21,113 nt of DNA from Hirudo medicinalis (taxonomy: Eukaryota > Annelida > Clitellata > Hirudinida > Hirudinidae). Position numbers and translations under genes: made by a program. Positions 1 to 9,214 of the stretch are shown here, piece by piece (the first letter of the stretch is position 1; the number at the start of each line of letters is the position of its first letter). The notes under the pieces were generated by a model that did no database searches, was not told where the DNA came from, and saw only the letters and a list, made by a program, of their open reading frames with translations. The stretch lies in the NCBI GenBank assembly GCA_011800805.1, contig MPNW01000182.1:92478-113590 (forward strand). Direction: 5' to 3'.

Positions 1-127
1 AATATGATACTTATACGCATCATAGCAATAATGGGTATAAATATGATACTTATACGCATCATAGCAATAATGGGTATAAATATGATACTTATACGCATCA
101 TAGCAATAATGGGTATAAATATGATAC
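1..127. repeat. 39-bp minisatellite, three full copies and a partial
   Basis: Three near-identical 39-bp units start at 1, 40 and 79, and a fourth begins at 118 and diverges after about ten bases. Each unit contains the core TGATACTTATACGCATCAT. Because 39 is divisible by three, one plus-strand frame stays open with a 13-residue periodic peptide (MILIRIIAIMGIN), but there is no other sign of coding. The array may continue to the left of the window. Confidence 0.9.
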
Positions 128-1002
128 GTGATAACAAAATTATGATAAACAAACGTGAAAGAATTATCGCTACGACAGTATGCAGTATTTGCAGGACGCA
201 ATGCTTTAGAGTAAGACGCATAATATGCGTTTATTAATAATTAATTAATAAATAATTAATTATATAACATCATAATAATATGTTATTATGAGTTGCCGTG
301 TGCTCCACCAAAGTCATTGAAATTCAATCCATCACCAGCCTCATAACCAGATGGCCAGAGTTTTTCAACACTTTGTTTAAATTTGTCGTGAAATTTAAGA
401 GAGGAAATTTAATAAAATGTTTGAGAAATTAAACTTTTTGTTGGTTGGAAGGAGAAATTGTCATTAACGTTTTCAAATAAAAATAAATAAATTTACAATT
501 TTTTAACAAAGAAATTATTGTTTACTTTCTTCCGAAGTTTAATAAATAATAACAATAGTAATAATAATATTTGTAAAACTAATTAATATTTCAAGAAATG
601 ATGGAATGAAATGAAGGACATCCATCATCGATTGAGATGACAAGGAGATGTAATTCATTGTTCATTGCCTTGAATATTATGTAATTAATTATTCTTCAAT
701 ATTTGTTCAATGTTGGAAATATTCAAACAATTTCTTTAATTCCATATGCAATGAAATGGAAATTGATTTTGATTTGGATATACATGCATTATTGAATTTG
801 GATGATATATAATATAAATATAAAAATTCAACAATAAAAGAATTATTGTAATATAATAAATTCAACAATAAAAGAATTAATATAATGTAATAAATTCAAC
901 AATTGATAAAAAGCGAATTATATTCAAAGCAAATGCTGTCAATAACTGAAATTGAGACCGGAGAATCTGCAAATTTCTGGAAATATGTATAAATGTAAAT
1001 GA
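128..1002. other. AT-rich stretch without a recognisable gene
   Basis: I see no coding signal here. A short palindrome, ACGCATAATATGCGT, lies at 215-229, followed by TTAATAA-type low-complexity sequence. Runs of A and T dominate, and the only structured element is the 34-bp repeat listed separately. Confidence 0.6.
825..907. repeat. 34-bp imperfect tandem repeat, about 2.4 copies
   Basis: AATTCAACAATAAAAGAATT begins at 825 and again at 859, and a partial third copy (AATTCAACAATTG) begins at 893, giving a regular 34-bp period. The second half of each unit is an AT-rich spacer that varies slightly. Confidence 0.8.
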
Positions 1003-1170
1003 AGTTCATTTATATAGCACCATATGCATAGCGTCAGAGGCGTTTCTTGTTAACCATTTATATAGCGCTCTTTCCCAAGGGCGCTAGTGGCAGTGCAGGC
1101 TGGGGTTCGAACGCGACACATTACGACTGTTGCTATTACCGCAACCCATTCGGCCAAACTGCACGCCAAT
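1003..1170 (-). mobile_element. tRNA-derived SINE, copy A
   Basis: Read on the minus strand, this begins near 1,170 with a tRNA-like head. A polymerase III A box (TGGCCGAATGG, about 1,147-1,157) is followed by a well-preserved B box (GTTCGAACCCC, near 1,103-1,113). The body ends with AGAGCGCTATATAAATGG. A second TGCTATATAAATG motif follows some 40 bp further on (near 1,010), so the 3' tail seems to be present twice. The same family recurs at 6,753-6,895 in the opposite orientation. It is not a functional tRNA gene, because the acceptor stem and anticodon arm are not complete. Confidence 0.75.
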
Positions 1171-1285
1171 ACATTACATAAAATATTTATCAACTTAAAA
1201 TTAAATTGTTATTAAATTAATAATTTGAAATTAAATTATTAAAATAATAAATAAATGTTTCAATTAATATTATTCGTCCACAAAC

Positions 1286-1463
1286 CTCGGGGGAACCCCT
1301 TTAACTTCAAAGTCCTTGAACTCCACTCGGACTCTCTCGTGTGGCAAGGCAGTCAACCTGTAGATGCACCTCAGGTTTGGAAGGTATTGGTTGGGGTAAT
1401 TAAGCGAGGAAATGTTTCCATTCTTTGCTCCTGAGATGGAACTTTCGATGTGCACATCGCAAT
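1286..1463 (-). CDS. single exon encoding the first half of a CUB domain
   Basis: An acceptor (TTTGCAG) precedes 1,463 and a GT donor (GTTTGTGG) follows 1,286, leaving a 178-bp exon that is open throughout. The encoded peptide starts CDVHIESS and contains GNISSLNYPNQYLPN, then a second cysteine (LRCIY), PHERVRVEF and FEVKGVPPR. This order (Cys, G-x-I-S-S-x-N-Y-P, Cys, then a hydrophobic strand with F-x-x-F) is the N-terminal half of an extracellular CUB domain, a disulphide-bonded beta sandwich found in secreted and membrane receptors. The R-V-x-x-E-F / V-x-G-x-P pattern resembles CUB domains of the Culd/SOL type, but that is only an impression. The domain's second half and all other exons are missing, so the gene must continue outside the window or across introns I could not bridge. 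The next exon should lie to the left. Confidence 0.75.
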
Positions 1464-2306
1464 CTGCAAAGGTTTAAAGAAAACATCTTTTAAGTTGTTT
1501 AGCGCTCATCAAAGCTTTCCAAGTTCTCCAGAGGATCGCGCAAAGGTCATGAAGATGTTTTGAAACAATAAATCATCTTTTGAAAATATATAACATTATA
1601 AAATGTGCTGAAGTTTCATTCGCCTGCAAACTTCTGCATTCCAACTATCTCCTCGTGGACATATAAAACTCCCAAAATATTCGCTCATCCATTCATTCGT
1701 TTGTTCTTTCATTCGTTCCTGACGTAAACTCCAATTTAGGTGAAAGTGACAAAAACATAAACATAAAACATATATTAGCCAGTTAATTAAATTTAATTGA
1801 TTTTATTTTTTATTGCATATTTCGTGAGATGGTGCTGACCATGAATTCGGAAAGATGACGACGTGCTGCTGCTGCTGCTGATGATGATGATGATGACGAC
1901 GACGAATATGATGACGATAATGATGGTGATGATGTTATTATGTTATATATGTTCAATATATCCTTCGAAAGTCCTAGGCTGACAAAATTGTTGAAACTCA
2001 CAAGGTTCAAATGAGGAAGAAGCAAAGTTCGTGGTTAAGAAAACTGCTGCAATCAGGTTTACATTTTTCATTATCTGTTGATTATTCATGACCTTTATTA
2101 TCTTCGGTTTAATTATTCATTAATATTTCAATTATCGTAAAATATTATTTATTTTTATATTCAATTATCTAATGCTTTCACGAGAGTAGGTTATTGTACC
2201 TGATGAAAACAATTTCATCTCACGCATATTTATGAAGACGAATCCACTGGGAGAAAAATTATGAAACTATTGTACAATTAAGACAAATATTGAGGAATTA
2301 ACTGCC
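1464..2306. other. non-coding stretch beside the CUB exon
   Basis: No convincing exon was found on either strand. The short minus-strand open frame near 1,810-2,025 comes from the trinucleotide repeat at 1,863-1,934 and has a serine/alanine run typical of translated microsatellites. If the CUB gene is real, part of this is probably its intron. Confidence 0.5.
1863..1934. repeat. compound trinucleotide microsatellite (GCT/GAT/GAC)
   Basis: Consecutive GCT, GAT and GAC runs are followed by interrupted GAT/GGT units. The stretch would encode polyserine/polyalanine in minus-strand frames, but no neighbouring sequence suggests it is translated. Confidence 0.85.
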
Positions 2307-2544
2307 ATTCAATATATCAGTACATTCAATATATCAGTACATTCAATATATCAACACATTCAATATATCAGTACATTCAATATATCATTACATTCAATAT
2401 ATCATTACATTCAATATATCAGTACATTCAATATATCAGTACATTCAATATATCAACACATTCAATATATCAACACATTCAATATATCAACACATTCAAT
2501 ATATCAGTACATTCAATATATCAACACATTCAATAAATCATTAT
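2307..2544. repeat. 17-bp tandem array, 14 copies
   Basis: The unit ATTCAATATATCAGTAC repeats 14 times with a strict 17-bp period. Copies differ mainly at two bases near the end, giving three variants: CAGTAC, CAACAC and CATTAC. In order from the left these are GT, GT, AC, GT, TT, TT, GT, GT, AC, AC, AC, GT, AC, and a degenerate last copy. The recurring GT-GT-AC triplet suggests growth by multi-unit duplication. Confidence 0.92.
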
Positions 2545-3699
2545 ATAATCATAACTAGCAACTCCCTGACCAACAGCTAATGAATATACTAATATTGTCT
2601 AATTAATAATAAACCATTAAGTATTTATAATTTTCTGTCATTGGAAGGAAAGTTGAAATATTAAAATCAAAACATCGGTTTCTTTTTTATAAACCATAAA
2701 CAACATAATTCCTCAAAATTTAAAGAAAATTCTCACATAAAAATCTTAGCTCTCTTTTAAACTTAATAAATATTATGCTATTCGATAAATATAAATAATC
2801 TGCTGTGAGATAAATATAACGCTGTGAGACGAACAATGTAAATGCTGAAATGAGACACCTACCATCCGATGTTTCAACAAACCATCACTCGGAGCAGCTG
2901 GCCTCCTCTGGTGCCTTTTATAAGGGAACTGCTGAGCTGACTGCTGCATTTGGAGACATCAGGAGGATGGAGATACTTTGATTCTCATTTCATTGTTTCA
3001 GGTGCCCCTTGTTGGAATGAATTTGTGGATGAAATCGTAAACGAAAAGGTTGCACGTGTTATCTACACGGAGATTATGTTATGATGATGTGTGAACGCAT
3101 GTAGATCGGTGAATTTGGAAAGATTCACATCTGGTGCATCAACAAAATCTTATGGAAGACCAAAAATATCATTTTCACCATGCCAAACCCCATCGATTAA
3201 AAAATTCTGAAGAGTTGGAGAAGTTGTCGTTCATGAGAAAAATTCAATTGCATTTTTAATTATGTGGAAATTTTCATTGCTTTCGAAACTAAATAGTCAA
3301 ATGAATTTACAGTAAAGCAAAACGAGATCTTCGATTGATGATCGATTGATTGATTAATATTGATTATTATCGCTTAAGAATCACATCCATGAAAGAACAA
3401 AGAAGGTCGTATTATCTTGAAATTTGACACATTAACTGGGAAGCCTAATAATGGTTTGGTTCATTCCAAGTTATTAGCAGATTAAGAAGTGTTACTTTGG
3501 AGTCCATACAAATGCAGGAGTTATAAATTATAACTTATAAATATTGCTCCGAATAGATCAAATAATGTGATGATACATATGTCAAGAAAATATGCTACAC
3601 CTACTATTACGTTGTAGTATTGTAACTGCAAGGCATAGCTTGCTCTCACTAACATATTGAAGGATTCGAAGCTAGGTCATCACTAGAATGATATGCTTT
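2545..3699. other. AT-rich intergenic or intronic sequence, no gene seen
   Basis: I found no exon or repeat that I can defend. A possible plus-strand splice acceptor (CATTGTTTCAG near 3,000) precedes about 27 open codons (APCWNEFVDEIVNEKV), but there is no homology I recognise and no partner exon, so it is not called as a gene. Confidence 0.4.
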
Positions 3700-3910
3700 A
3701 GTTCTGAGGTTGTCATGCCCACATAAAAGACAAAAATCCCTCGAACTCGATGTACTTCGGAGTAAAAACATTGGAAAGTTCCACCAATAAAAAGCTGCAT
3801 GCTCGTACAAGCACATTAGAGATCTCCCATTCCTGCGGCGTCTTGACTCGTGAACCATCTGAGATAGGTAATATCTTCAACACATACTTTTCCTCAGTTT
3901 TCACAATTGA

Positions 3911-4234
3911 TGTCAGGTTCTTGCCTTATCCACTGTCTTTTCCTATTCGTCTGCTCTCTCATACACGCGCTCACCACACTCCCACCACGCTGCCTCTAAC
4001 GCTCTCACGCCCGCGGTGGTGGTTGTGGTTAATTAACGCTCACGCTCGCTCTTAGCCTGCTTATATACAATCAGTCAGCCATCCTAATTAAATATGCAAA
4101 ACATCAACCCACAGCCAATCATACTGATGCGCGGCATCACGCAGACGAACATTCAGACCCATCACTCAAACATACCACTCCGCGCAATGAAATAAACACA
4201 AAAAAATGAAATTAACAATGTCATGTCACCGACA
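3911..4234 (-). mobile_element. solo LTR A, minus orientation, inserted in the LINE
   Basis: On the minus strand the element begins TGTCGGTGACATGACATT (from 4,234) and ends AGAACCTGACA (at 3,911), so it has TG...CA ends with inverted TGTC/GACA termini. It is flanked by ATTGA (3,906-3,910) and ACTGA (4,235-4,239), a 5-bp target duplication with one mismatch. Removing the element and one flank restores the LINE reading frame (FTIDVGEN). A TATA-like TATATAAGC lies at about 4,059-4,067. No internal retrotransposon region is present, so this is a solo LTR, probably left by LTR-LTR recombination. A 5-bp duplication fits Ty3/Gypsy or BEL/Pao types. Confidence 0.8.
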
Positions 4235-4333
4235 ACTGATGTCGGCGAGAATACAGAAATTTCTTCCCAAACTGCAGCAGAAATAAGGGAAGTCAGATTT
4301 ACTCCGGATATCGTGAGAACGACCCTACTAAGC

Positions 4334-4830
4334 TGTCAGTGACATGACATTTGTAAATTTTGTATTTATTCGCGGATGGATGTGTGTGCGTGAAGGGGCT
4401 GTGTGATGTGCTTTAATCGTCTGCGCTAGGCCGCGCGATGGTATGATTGGTTGTTGGTTGTGCGTTTTGCATGTTAATGCGCATGGCTGCCTGGGAGTAC
4501 ATAAGGAGTCGCGCAGCGAAGCAGTAGAGTTGAGAGAGTCAGAGTTGGATTTGAGAGTTTGGAGTGCAGCAGTTAGAGCCAGAGAGTGTTGGTGTAGCGT
4601 GAACGAAGAGAGCAGACGAGTTGTGTGGCGCGAGTATAACTGGTTGTGACGATAGTTGGCATAGAGATTGGGTGGTGTGCGTCGTGTTTCGGTTGTTGAG
4701 CTTGATTCGCGATTGCTTACTGTTGTTTCTTTGCTCTAAATATATTTTTTATTTCGATAATTGTGTTGATTTTCGATCAATATCTGTTAAACAAGGTAGA
4801 TACCCGATAGGAGAGTTTTAGAACCAGATA
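4334..4830 (+). mobile_element. solo LTR B, plus orientation, inserted in the same LINE
   Basis: The element begins TGTCAGTGACATGACATT and ends AGAACCAGATA, matching both ends of LTR A. Perfect 5-bp duplications TAAGC flank it (4,329-4,333 and 4,831-4,835). Excising it rejoins the LINE codons as TTLLSLDSSSSSGPDGI in one frame. Internal similarity to LTR A includes TCGTCTGCG, GTATGATTGG, TTTTGCAT and AGAGAGCAGACGA, and a TATA-like TACATAAG lies at 4,498-4,505. B is 497 bp and A only 324 bp, because A seems to lack about 170 bp of the downstream half. Short open frames inside it (4,443-4,821) are not genes. Confidence 0.82.
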
Positions 4831-4835
4831 TAAGC

Positions 4836-6140
4836 CTTGATTCCTCATCATCCTCGGGACCAGATGGCATACTCAACCTGGTTTTAAAAAGATGTGCTTC
4901 TTCTCTGGCCTTACCACTGTCCCATATATTCGACATCTCTCTCAAAGATCAAAAACTACCCTGCGACTGGAAAATTGCGTTGGTGACTCCCATATATAAG
5001 AAAGGCCCTATCACCTCTTTAGGAAACTAAAGACCTATCTCCATCACATCAACATGTTGTCGGGTAATGGAACGAATTATCAACGGGTCATTAATGCATC
5101 ATCTACTGCACCACAAATTAATCAACTAGAATCAGGGTGGGTTTGTGAGTGGCAGATCAATGTAACCAATATACTTGAATGCACCCAACAATGGTCTGAG
5201 GCACTCCAGTCTATGCTACATATTGACGTCATATATCTTGATTTCAAAAAGGCTTTTGACTCAGTATCACACAGTAAACTTTTTTTTTACAAAATATTCG
5301 TTTATGGCATCCATGGAAACATCAGGGCTGGATTAATGACTTTTTATCATTGAGGAGTCAACGCATCAACATTGGTGGGACTCTATCAAATGGCATTCAT
5401 GTTTCAAAGTCCTCCAAGGCAGTTTCTTGGTCCCACTCTCTTTCTGTTGAATATTAATGACCTTCCTAATCTAATCAAGTATTCTTACGTTGCTCTTACG
5501 TTGTGTTTTCTGATGACGTTAAGCTTTACTGCTTGCCCTCGGTCCCACACCCAGCTATAATCTGCTCTCGGTGAGGTGGTGCAATGGAGTGGCATATGCA
5601 GCTGCAACTTGCCCCGACAAATGTCAGATTTTCTCTCCAAACTCTGCAGCACATTGATAAGATTAGGGATCTCGGGGTTCTGATGGATGATAAGGTTTGA
5701 TTCTCATATCGAAGCTATCACTCGTAAAGCTGCTACAGTGTCATGGATGATTCGAGCATCTTTTTCTTCCAAAGGCAAAGATATTTTAAAGCTTGCATTC
5801 TTCATGCATATATCAAGCTAATTCTCGAATATTCCTCACCAAATTAGAATCCATACCACAAATATCTAATCGATCAAATTGAAAGCATCCAAAAACAATT
5901 CACAAAATCAATTCCATCCTTGGCAGCACATCCATTTCTCGAAAGACTTAAGGTTCGCAATCTTTAAATCTTCGAAAAACGCCGCCTCTTGGCTGATTTA
6001 ACTCTTTGTTACAAAATACTAAATGGATTTACAAACTCTTTGAAATATTCCCTCCTTGCCCAGGACTACCCAAGCACGAGAGGACACAACTTCAAGCTTC
6101 GATGCAGTAATATCTGTACAGACACTGTCAAATTGTCTTT
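4836..6140 (+). pseudogene. reverse transcriptase and C-terminal domain of the LINE, broken
   Basis: The frame opens with LDSSSSSGPDGIPNLVLKRC and continues through CDWKIALVTPIYKKG, followed by a stop at the place where RT families have GNYRPIS. The palm segment VIYLDFKKAFDSVSH (about 5,231-5,275) carries the first catalytic aspartate in a different frame. The second catalytic pair appears as FSDD at 5,506-5,517, again in another frame. The element's usual QGG-FVSGRS motif lies just before the palm. C-terminal traces (RKAATVSWMIRASFSSKG, YHKYLIDQIESIQKQF, RGHNFKLRC) run to about 6,140. At least four frame changes and several stops mean no enzyme can be made. The order and motifs fit the CR1/jockey group, and I could not assign a clade. 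Confidence 0.82.
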
Positions 6141-6149
6141 ATGAATGGA

Positions 6150-6500
6150 ATTGTTAGACCTTGAATGCCTGTTGAAATTTCATTTATTTCTGAACCAATA
6201 AAACAAAAAACCCAAAATTCCCGATATATCCCAAGGAATATAATTCCCGTCTAGGGGATAACTAGTTACAAAGTTATTATATTCATTGCGACGAGTAGAT
6301 AAGAATCTTTATATAATGGGTAAGATGAAGGTGAAGGTGCGAGTTTTACTATTGAAGAACTTGAGAAAGTTGACGAATGGAAGTAATAGATTAGCTGGGG
6401 CATGCTGTGACCAAGGATTTTATCAAATTTAGATCAAATAAATAACAACAGATAAAGGGATGAGGAAATGTAAGATTCAACAACTGGACAGAATAAATTT
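6150..6500. other. unmatched segment inside the LINE 3' half
   Basis: The LINE C-terminal domain stops making sense after about 6,140 (NICTDTVKL) and resumes near 6,510 (VNSSTVSRFN). In related elements these parts lie only a few dozen residues apart. The roughly 350 bp between them shows no repeat ends, coding trace or clear target duplication, so it may be an old insertion or very diverged LINE sequence. Confidence 0.35.
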
Positions 6501-6752
6501 TTTTAGTTGTTAATTGTTAATTCATCCACCGTTTCGCGCTTTAATGTTTTAATACCTAACTTTGACTTTAGAAGACACCTGTCATATCAAGTTATTTTTG
6601 TCACTCGGGGCGGCTGATGTTTTTGATCTTTTAATTTGATTATATATATATTTAATTTATTTTAATTTTTTAATTTGTACAAATTTGTGTTAGTGGTCCA
6701 CGGGGCCCTTCGGTTTGTGAATAAATATATAAAATAAAATAAAAAATATTAA

Positions 6753-6895
6753 GATTGCGTGCAGGTTAGCTCAATGGGTTGCGTTCCTGCATGCGCGGTA
6801 ATGACGGCGGTCGTAATGTGTCTGTGTTCACAATCCAGCCTGCATCGCCAGGGAGCGTCCTTGGAAAGGAGCGCTATATAAAGCAATTAAAAAGT
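6753..6895 (+). mobile_element. tRNA-derived SINE, copy B
   Basis: This is the same family as copy A at 1,003-1,170, here on the plus strand. It begins ATTGCGTGCAGGTTAGCTC with an A-box-like TTAGCTCAATGGGTTG. A central GGTCGTAATGTGTC is shared with copy A, and the B box is degenerate (GTTCACAATCC). It ends with AAAGGAGCGCTATATAAAGC. Compared with copy A it carries about 15 extra bases after GGGTTGCG. It starts within a few bases of the LINE's A-rich 3' end, so it may have inserted into that tail. Confidence 0.78.
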
Positions 6896-6972
6896 GCCTT
6901 AAAATCCTAGTCCAAATCATGTTAGTCATGCAACGGACTTTAATCAAATAAATAAATAAAGCCTTAAAATCC
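6896..6972 (+). mobile_element. very short retroposed fragment with 12-bp target duplication
   Basis: GCCTTAAAATCC occurs at 6,896-6,907 and again, perfectly, at 6,961-6,972. Between them lie 53 bp that end in ATCAAATAAATAAATAAA. A short body, a tetranucleotide A-rich tail and a perfect flanking duplication are the marks of a strongly 5'-truncated insertion made by a LINE machinery. The parent element is not recognisable from 53 bp. It sits in the tail of SINE copy B. Confidence 0.6.
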
Positions 6973-8279
6973 GATTCGGTTACACTCAAAAAAATCGTCT
7001 TAATACAAATACGATATTGTAGAAATGTACGAAATCTTGTTGCGAACGTTACTTCAAAATTTAAGAGAGTTTCTTGCGCTTTGAAAATTCAAGAGGAGCA
7101 TATGATCTCCTGAATTAGCCACCCGCAGACAGACGCTTGTAATACTTTAATATCTGTGATAATTTTAATGTCTGATTAAATCTTATTTATTTGAACCTTT
7201 AATCAAAAGTAATTATGTATATTTTAAATTTATTTCAGAAGCTTTGTTGATGACAACTTTTTATTGCTTATTTAAACATAAAAATCAAAAACATTATTGA
7301 TGTATTTAATGGTTATAAACTTATTTTTAAAATAATTAATTCATTTATTTTAAACAAGAAGATAAATGTTTAACAAAATATTTACAAATTAATGAATGGA
7401 AATTTATAAAATATTTTGAAGCTTTCACAAGAGTCTTTAAAAGCTTAATTGATTACAATATATAATTTACGAACCACTATTAATTACAAGTCCAGGGACT
7501 TATTTACCTCTCTTCCCCCCTAAAATTTTGAGGACATCCCCTTAACTGCAACCCATTTGGGGTGTACATTTCAAAGAAACTAAGTTCAATTTGGTTTTGG
7601 ACAAGACAAAAATATGTCATCAGATGACGTCCCTGGTATGCCAGAGATGCACCATGGTAAGCCAGAGATACTTTCCCGGTTAACCTCCCGTGACAAGTTT
7701 CTGTGCAAATCTTGTTCAGTTGGTCGTCTATTTTTTGAGAATTAACCTAGACCCAACCCTTGAAATCAAATGATTTAAACTTTAGGCGCCTCTAGTGACT
7801 CCGCCCTCATGACTCTCATGAATATTTAATCGACTTTCAGGGAGTTGTGAAGAGCCTCGACCTTTAGGTTAGGCCTTGCAAAATTATGCGAATTCCCTCT
7901 GTTAACCAATTTTTATCATCCAATAATTTGCCTTAATATTTTAATCATATCGTAAGAAATAGCTAATACTGGCGACCGCCTGGTTAGTTAGCTAGCTATT
8001 ATGAGCCACCGATTTCAGTAGTTTTTCAAGATCATCCAGCGGAGGACATTTGTGTAAAACTTATTTCTGATGAAAGAGCTGGTCTCGGTTGGTCCAGGCT
8101 CCTTCGACATCGAAACAATGGCGACATTGCCAACCAAATAATTTTCTTTCTTCTAAGCAAACAGACCTAAATCCTGAGTACCAGGTTTATAGGAATGCAG
8201 AACTGTTTTCATAGAGTTTCTTTTTCCAACCTCAACTGATAGTTGATGGTGTTGTTTCGCTCATTTCGCTGTCCGTCAC
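6973..8279. other. non-coding, no gene recognised
   Basis: The stretch is AT-rich in its first 500 bp and closer to balanced afterwards. I found no coding frame, terminal repeat or tandem array that I can support. It may contain very old transposon sequence. Confidence 0.45.
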
Positions 8280-8660
8280 TTCTTGGACATTCTCGGATCA
8301 TGTGTCCCAAGGAATCATTTACAATTCTTGGTTCCCATCTTGCTTGATCTCAGTGTTCAGTGAATTATTTTTCACCTTTAAACATCTTATCGACAGCCGT
8401 GATCCAGTCATTAATTCCCATGCCATTTGAGAACTTAACCCTTTGACTTGTGGAGTCTTGTGGAGACCGAGATATTCTTTTCTTGATATCTTTTGGTTCC
8501 CTGGCTTTGGTAGCTCTTAAATTCTTGCATGCGTTATCTCTAAGAGCTTTTGCCATGAAGTTGCCTTTGTCATGTCCAGTGTATCTCCAATCTTTACATT
8601 CGGAAACGAAGCGCCAACCGAGAACTCCAAAACACCAGAGTTTTGAGTGGAGCATGAATA
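8280..8660 (-). pseudogene. possible broken retrotransposon gag
   Basis: A minus-strand frame (8,655 to 8,365, 96 codons) ends with VKFSNGMGINDWITAVDKMF, which resembles the start of capsid regions of LTR-retrotransposon gag proteins (a short acidic or glycine stretch, then W-I/L-x-x-V-x-x-x-F). After the stop, another minus-strand frame (about 8,330-8,286) reads LGHMIRECPR, like the second half of a CCHC zinc knuckle, but the first two cysteines are not in frame. The order capsid start, deletion, knuckle would fit a decayed gag. The N-terminal part, rich in Lys and Arg, is not recognised. The alternative is an unrelated short open frame. No protease or polymerase sequence is nearby, and a link to the solo LTRs at 3,911-4,830 is not shown. 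Confidence 0.35.
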
Positions 8661-9214
8661 ATTAGGACATCCTTTGGAATACGTACACAAAACATCTCTG
8701 TATAACTTTGTATTTCAATCAATAAAAGTCACTTCCATGCAGAATAATCTTCGATTAAATTAATTTTTATGAATGTAAAAATGTCTTTGTAAAAATTGTT
8801 TTAAAATGTGATGGGGTCGGTAAGCAATGTATGCAGGAAAATAGCTCAAAAAATGTTTGAGCAAATCACAAAAGACTGTTTATTCAAGCGTAAGTACATA
8901 TTCATGGATGAGTGGACATCATGATTCCAAGTTATGTAAGCTCTTCATGCAAGCCAAAACTACCTTTTCAAACATTTCAATAAACTTCATTGAGTTAAAA
9001 TAACATGTTTTTTGCGGGACAAAATAAAAGAGAAAGACAAGAGTTAATAACAACTCCAAACAATTTTTTTGTAACAAAAGGTTATTTAATGAAAAATTCT
9101 ATTTCTGTTTTTTTTTCTGTTATTTAGAAACATTTTTTATCTATTGACAAAATGAATGTTTCTTGATCAAATAACATTGAAACCTACTTTTAATTTTATT
9201 TGCATCTTGTAAAT
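8661..9214. other. AT-rich, no gene seen
   Basis: No exon, repeat end or conserved motif was found between the gag-like frame and the 17-bp array. Homopolymer T runs near 9,065-9,115 are the only notable texture. Confidence 0.45.

Larger units (their letters stand above)
3700..6750 (+). mobile_element. decayed CR1/jockey-like LINE carrying two nested solo LTRs
   Basis: LINE open-frame pieces occur in the right order on the plus strand. A linker with EIGNIFNTYFSSVFT lies at about 3,860-3,905. The continuation REVRFTPDIV ends at 4,333. The SSSGPDGI start of the reverse transcriptase follows from about 4,836, then the catalytic palm, then a C-terminal stretch with QIESIQKQF and LCYKILNGF. The last coding trace is VNSSTVSRFN (about 6,510-6,545), with a stop near 6,614. 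The 3' untranslated region has a GGGCCCTTCGG motif and ends in an AATAAA-rich tail near 6,750. The two gaps in the linker are exactly filled by solo LTRs. I could not see the 5' end or the endonuclease domain, and stretches with no match remain (about 6,150-6,500). Several stops and frameshifts show the copy is dead. Confidence 0.85.

Noticed and set aside
1102..1157. A possible tRNA gene with A and B boxes
   Set aside because: The stems needed for a tRNA do not form, and the same sequence recurs with a SINE tail at 6,753-6,895.
1810..2025. Minus-strand frame with polyserine and polyalanine
   Set aside because: It is a translation of the GCT/GAT/GAC microsatellite with no supporting context.
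3000..3085. Possible plus-strand exon APCWNEFVDEIVNEKV
   Set aside because: One acceptor-like site and 27 codons are not enough, and no partner exon or family was found.
4215..4352. Inverted repeat AATGTCATGTCAC...GTGACATGACATT read as the ends of a small DNA transposon
   Set aside because: The enclosed 99 bp is LINE coding sequence, and the repeat is explained by the facing 5' ends of two oppositely oriented LTRs.
4443..4821. Two plus-strand open frames of about 67 codons
   Set aside because: They lie wholly inside solo LTR B and show no protein similarity.
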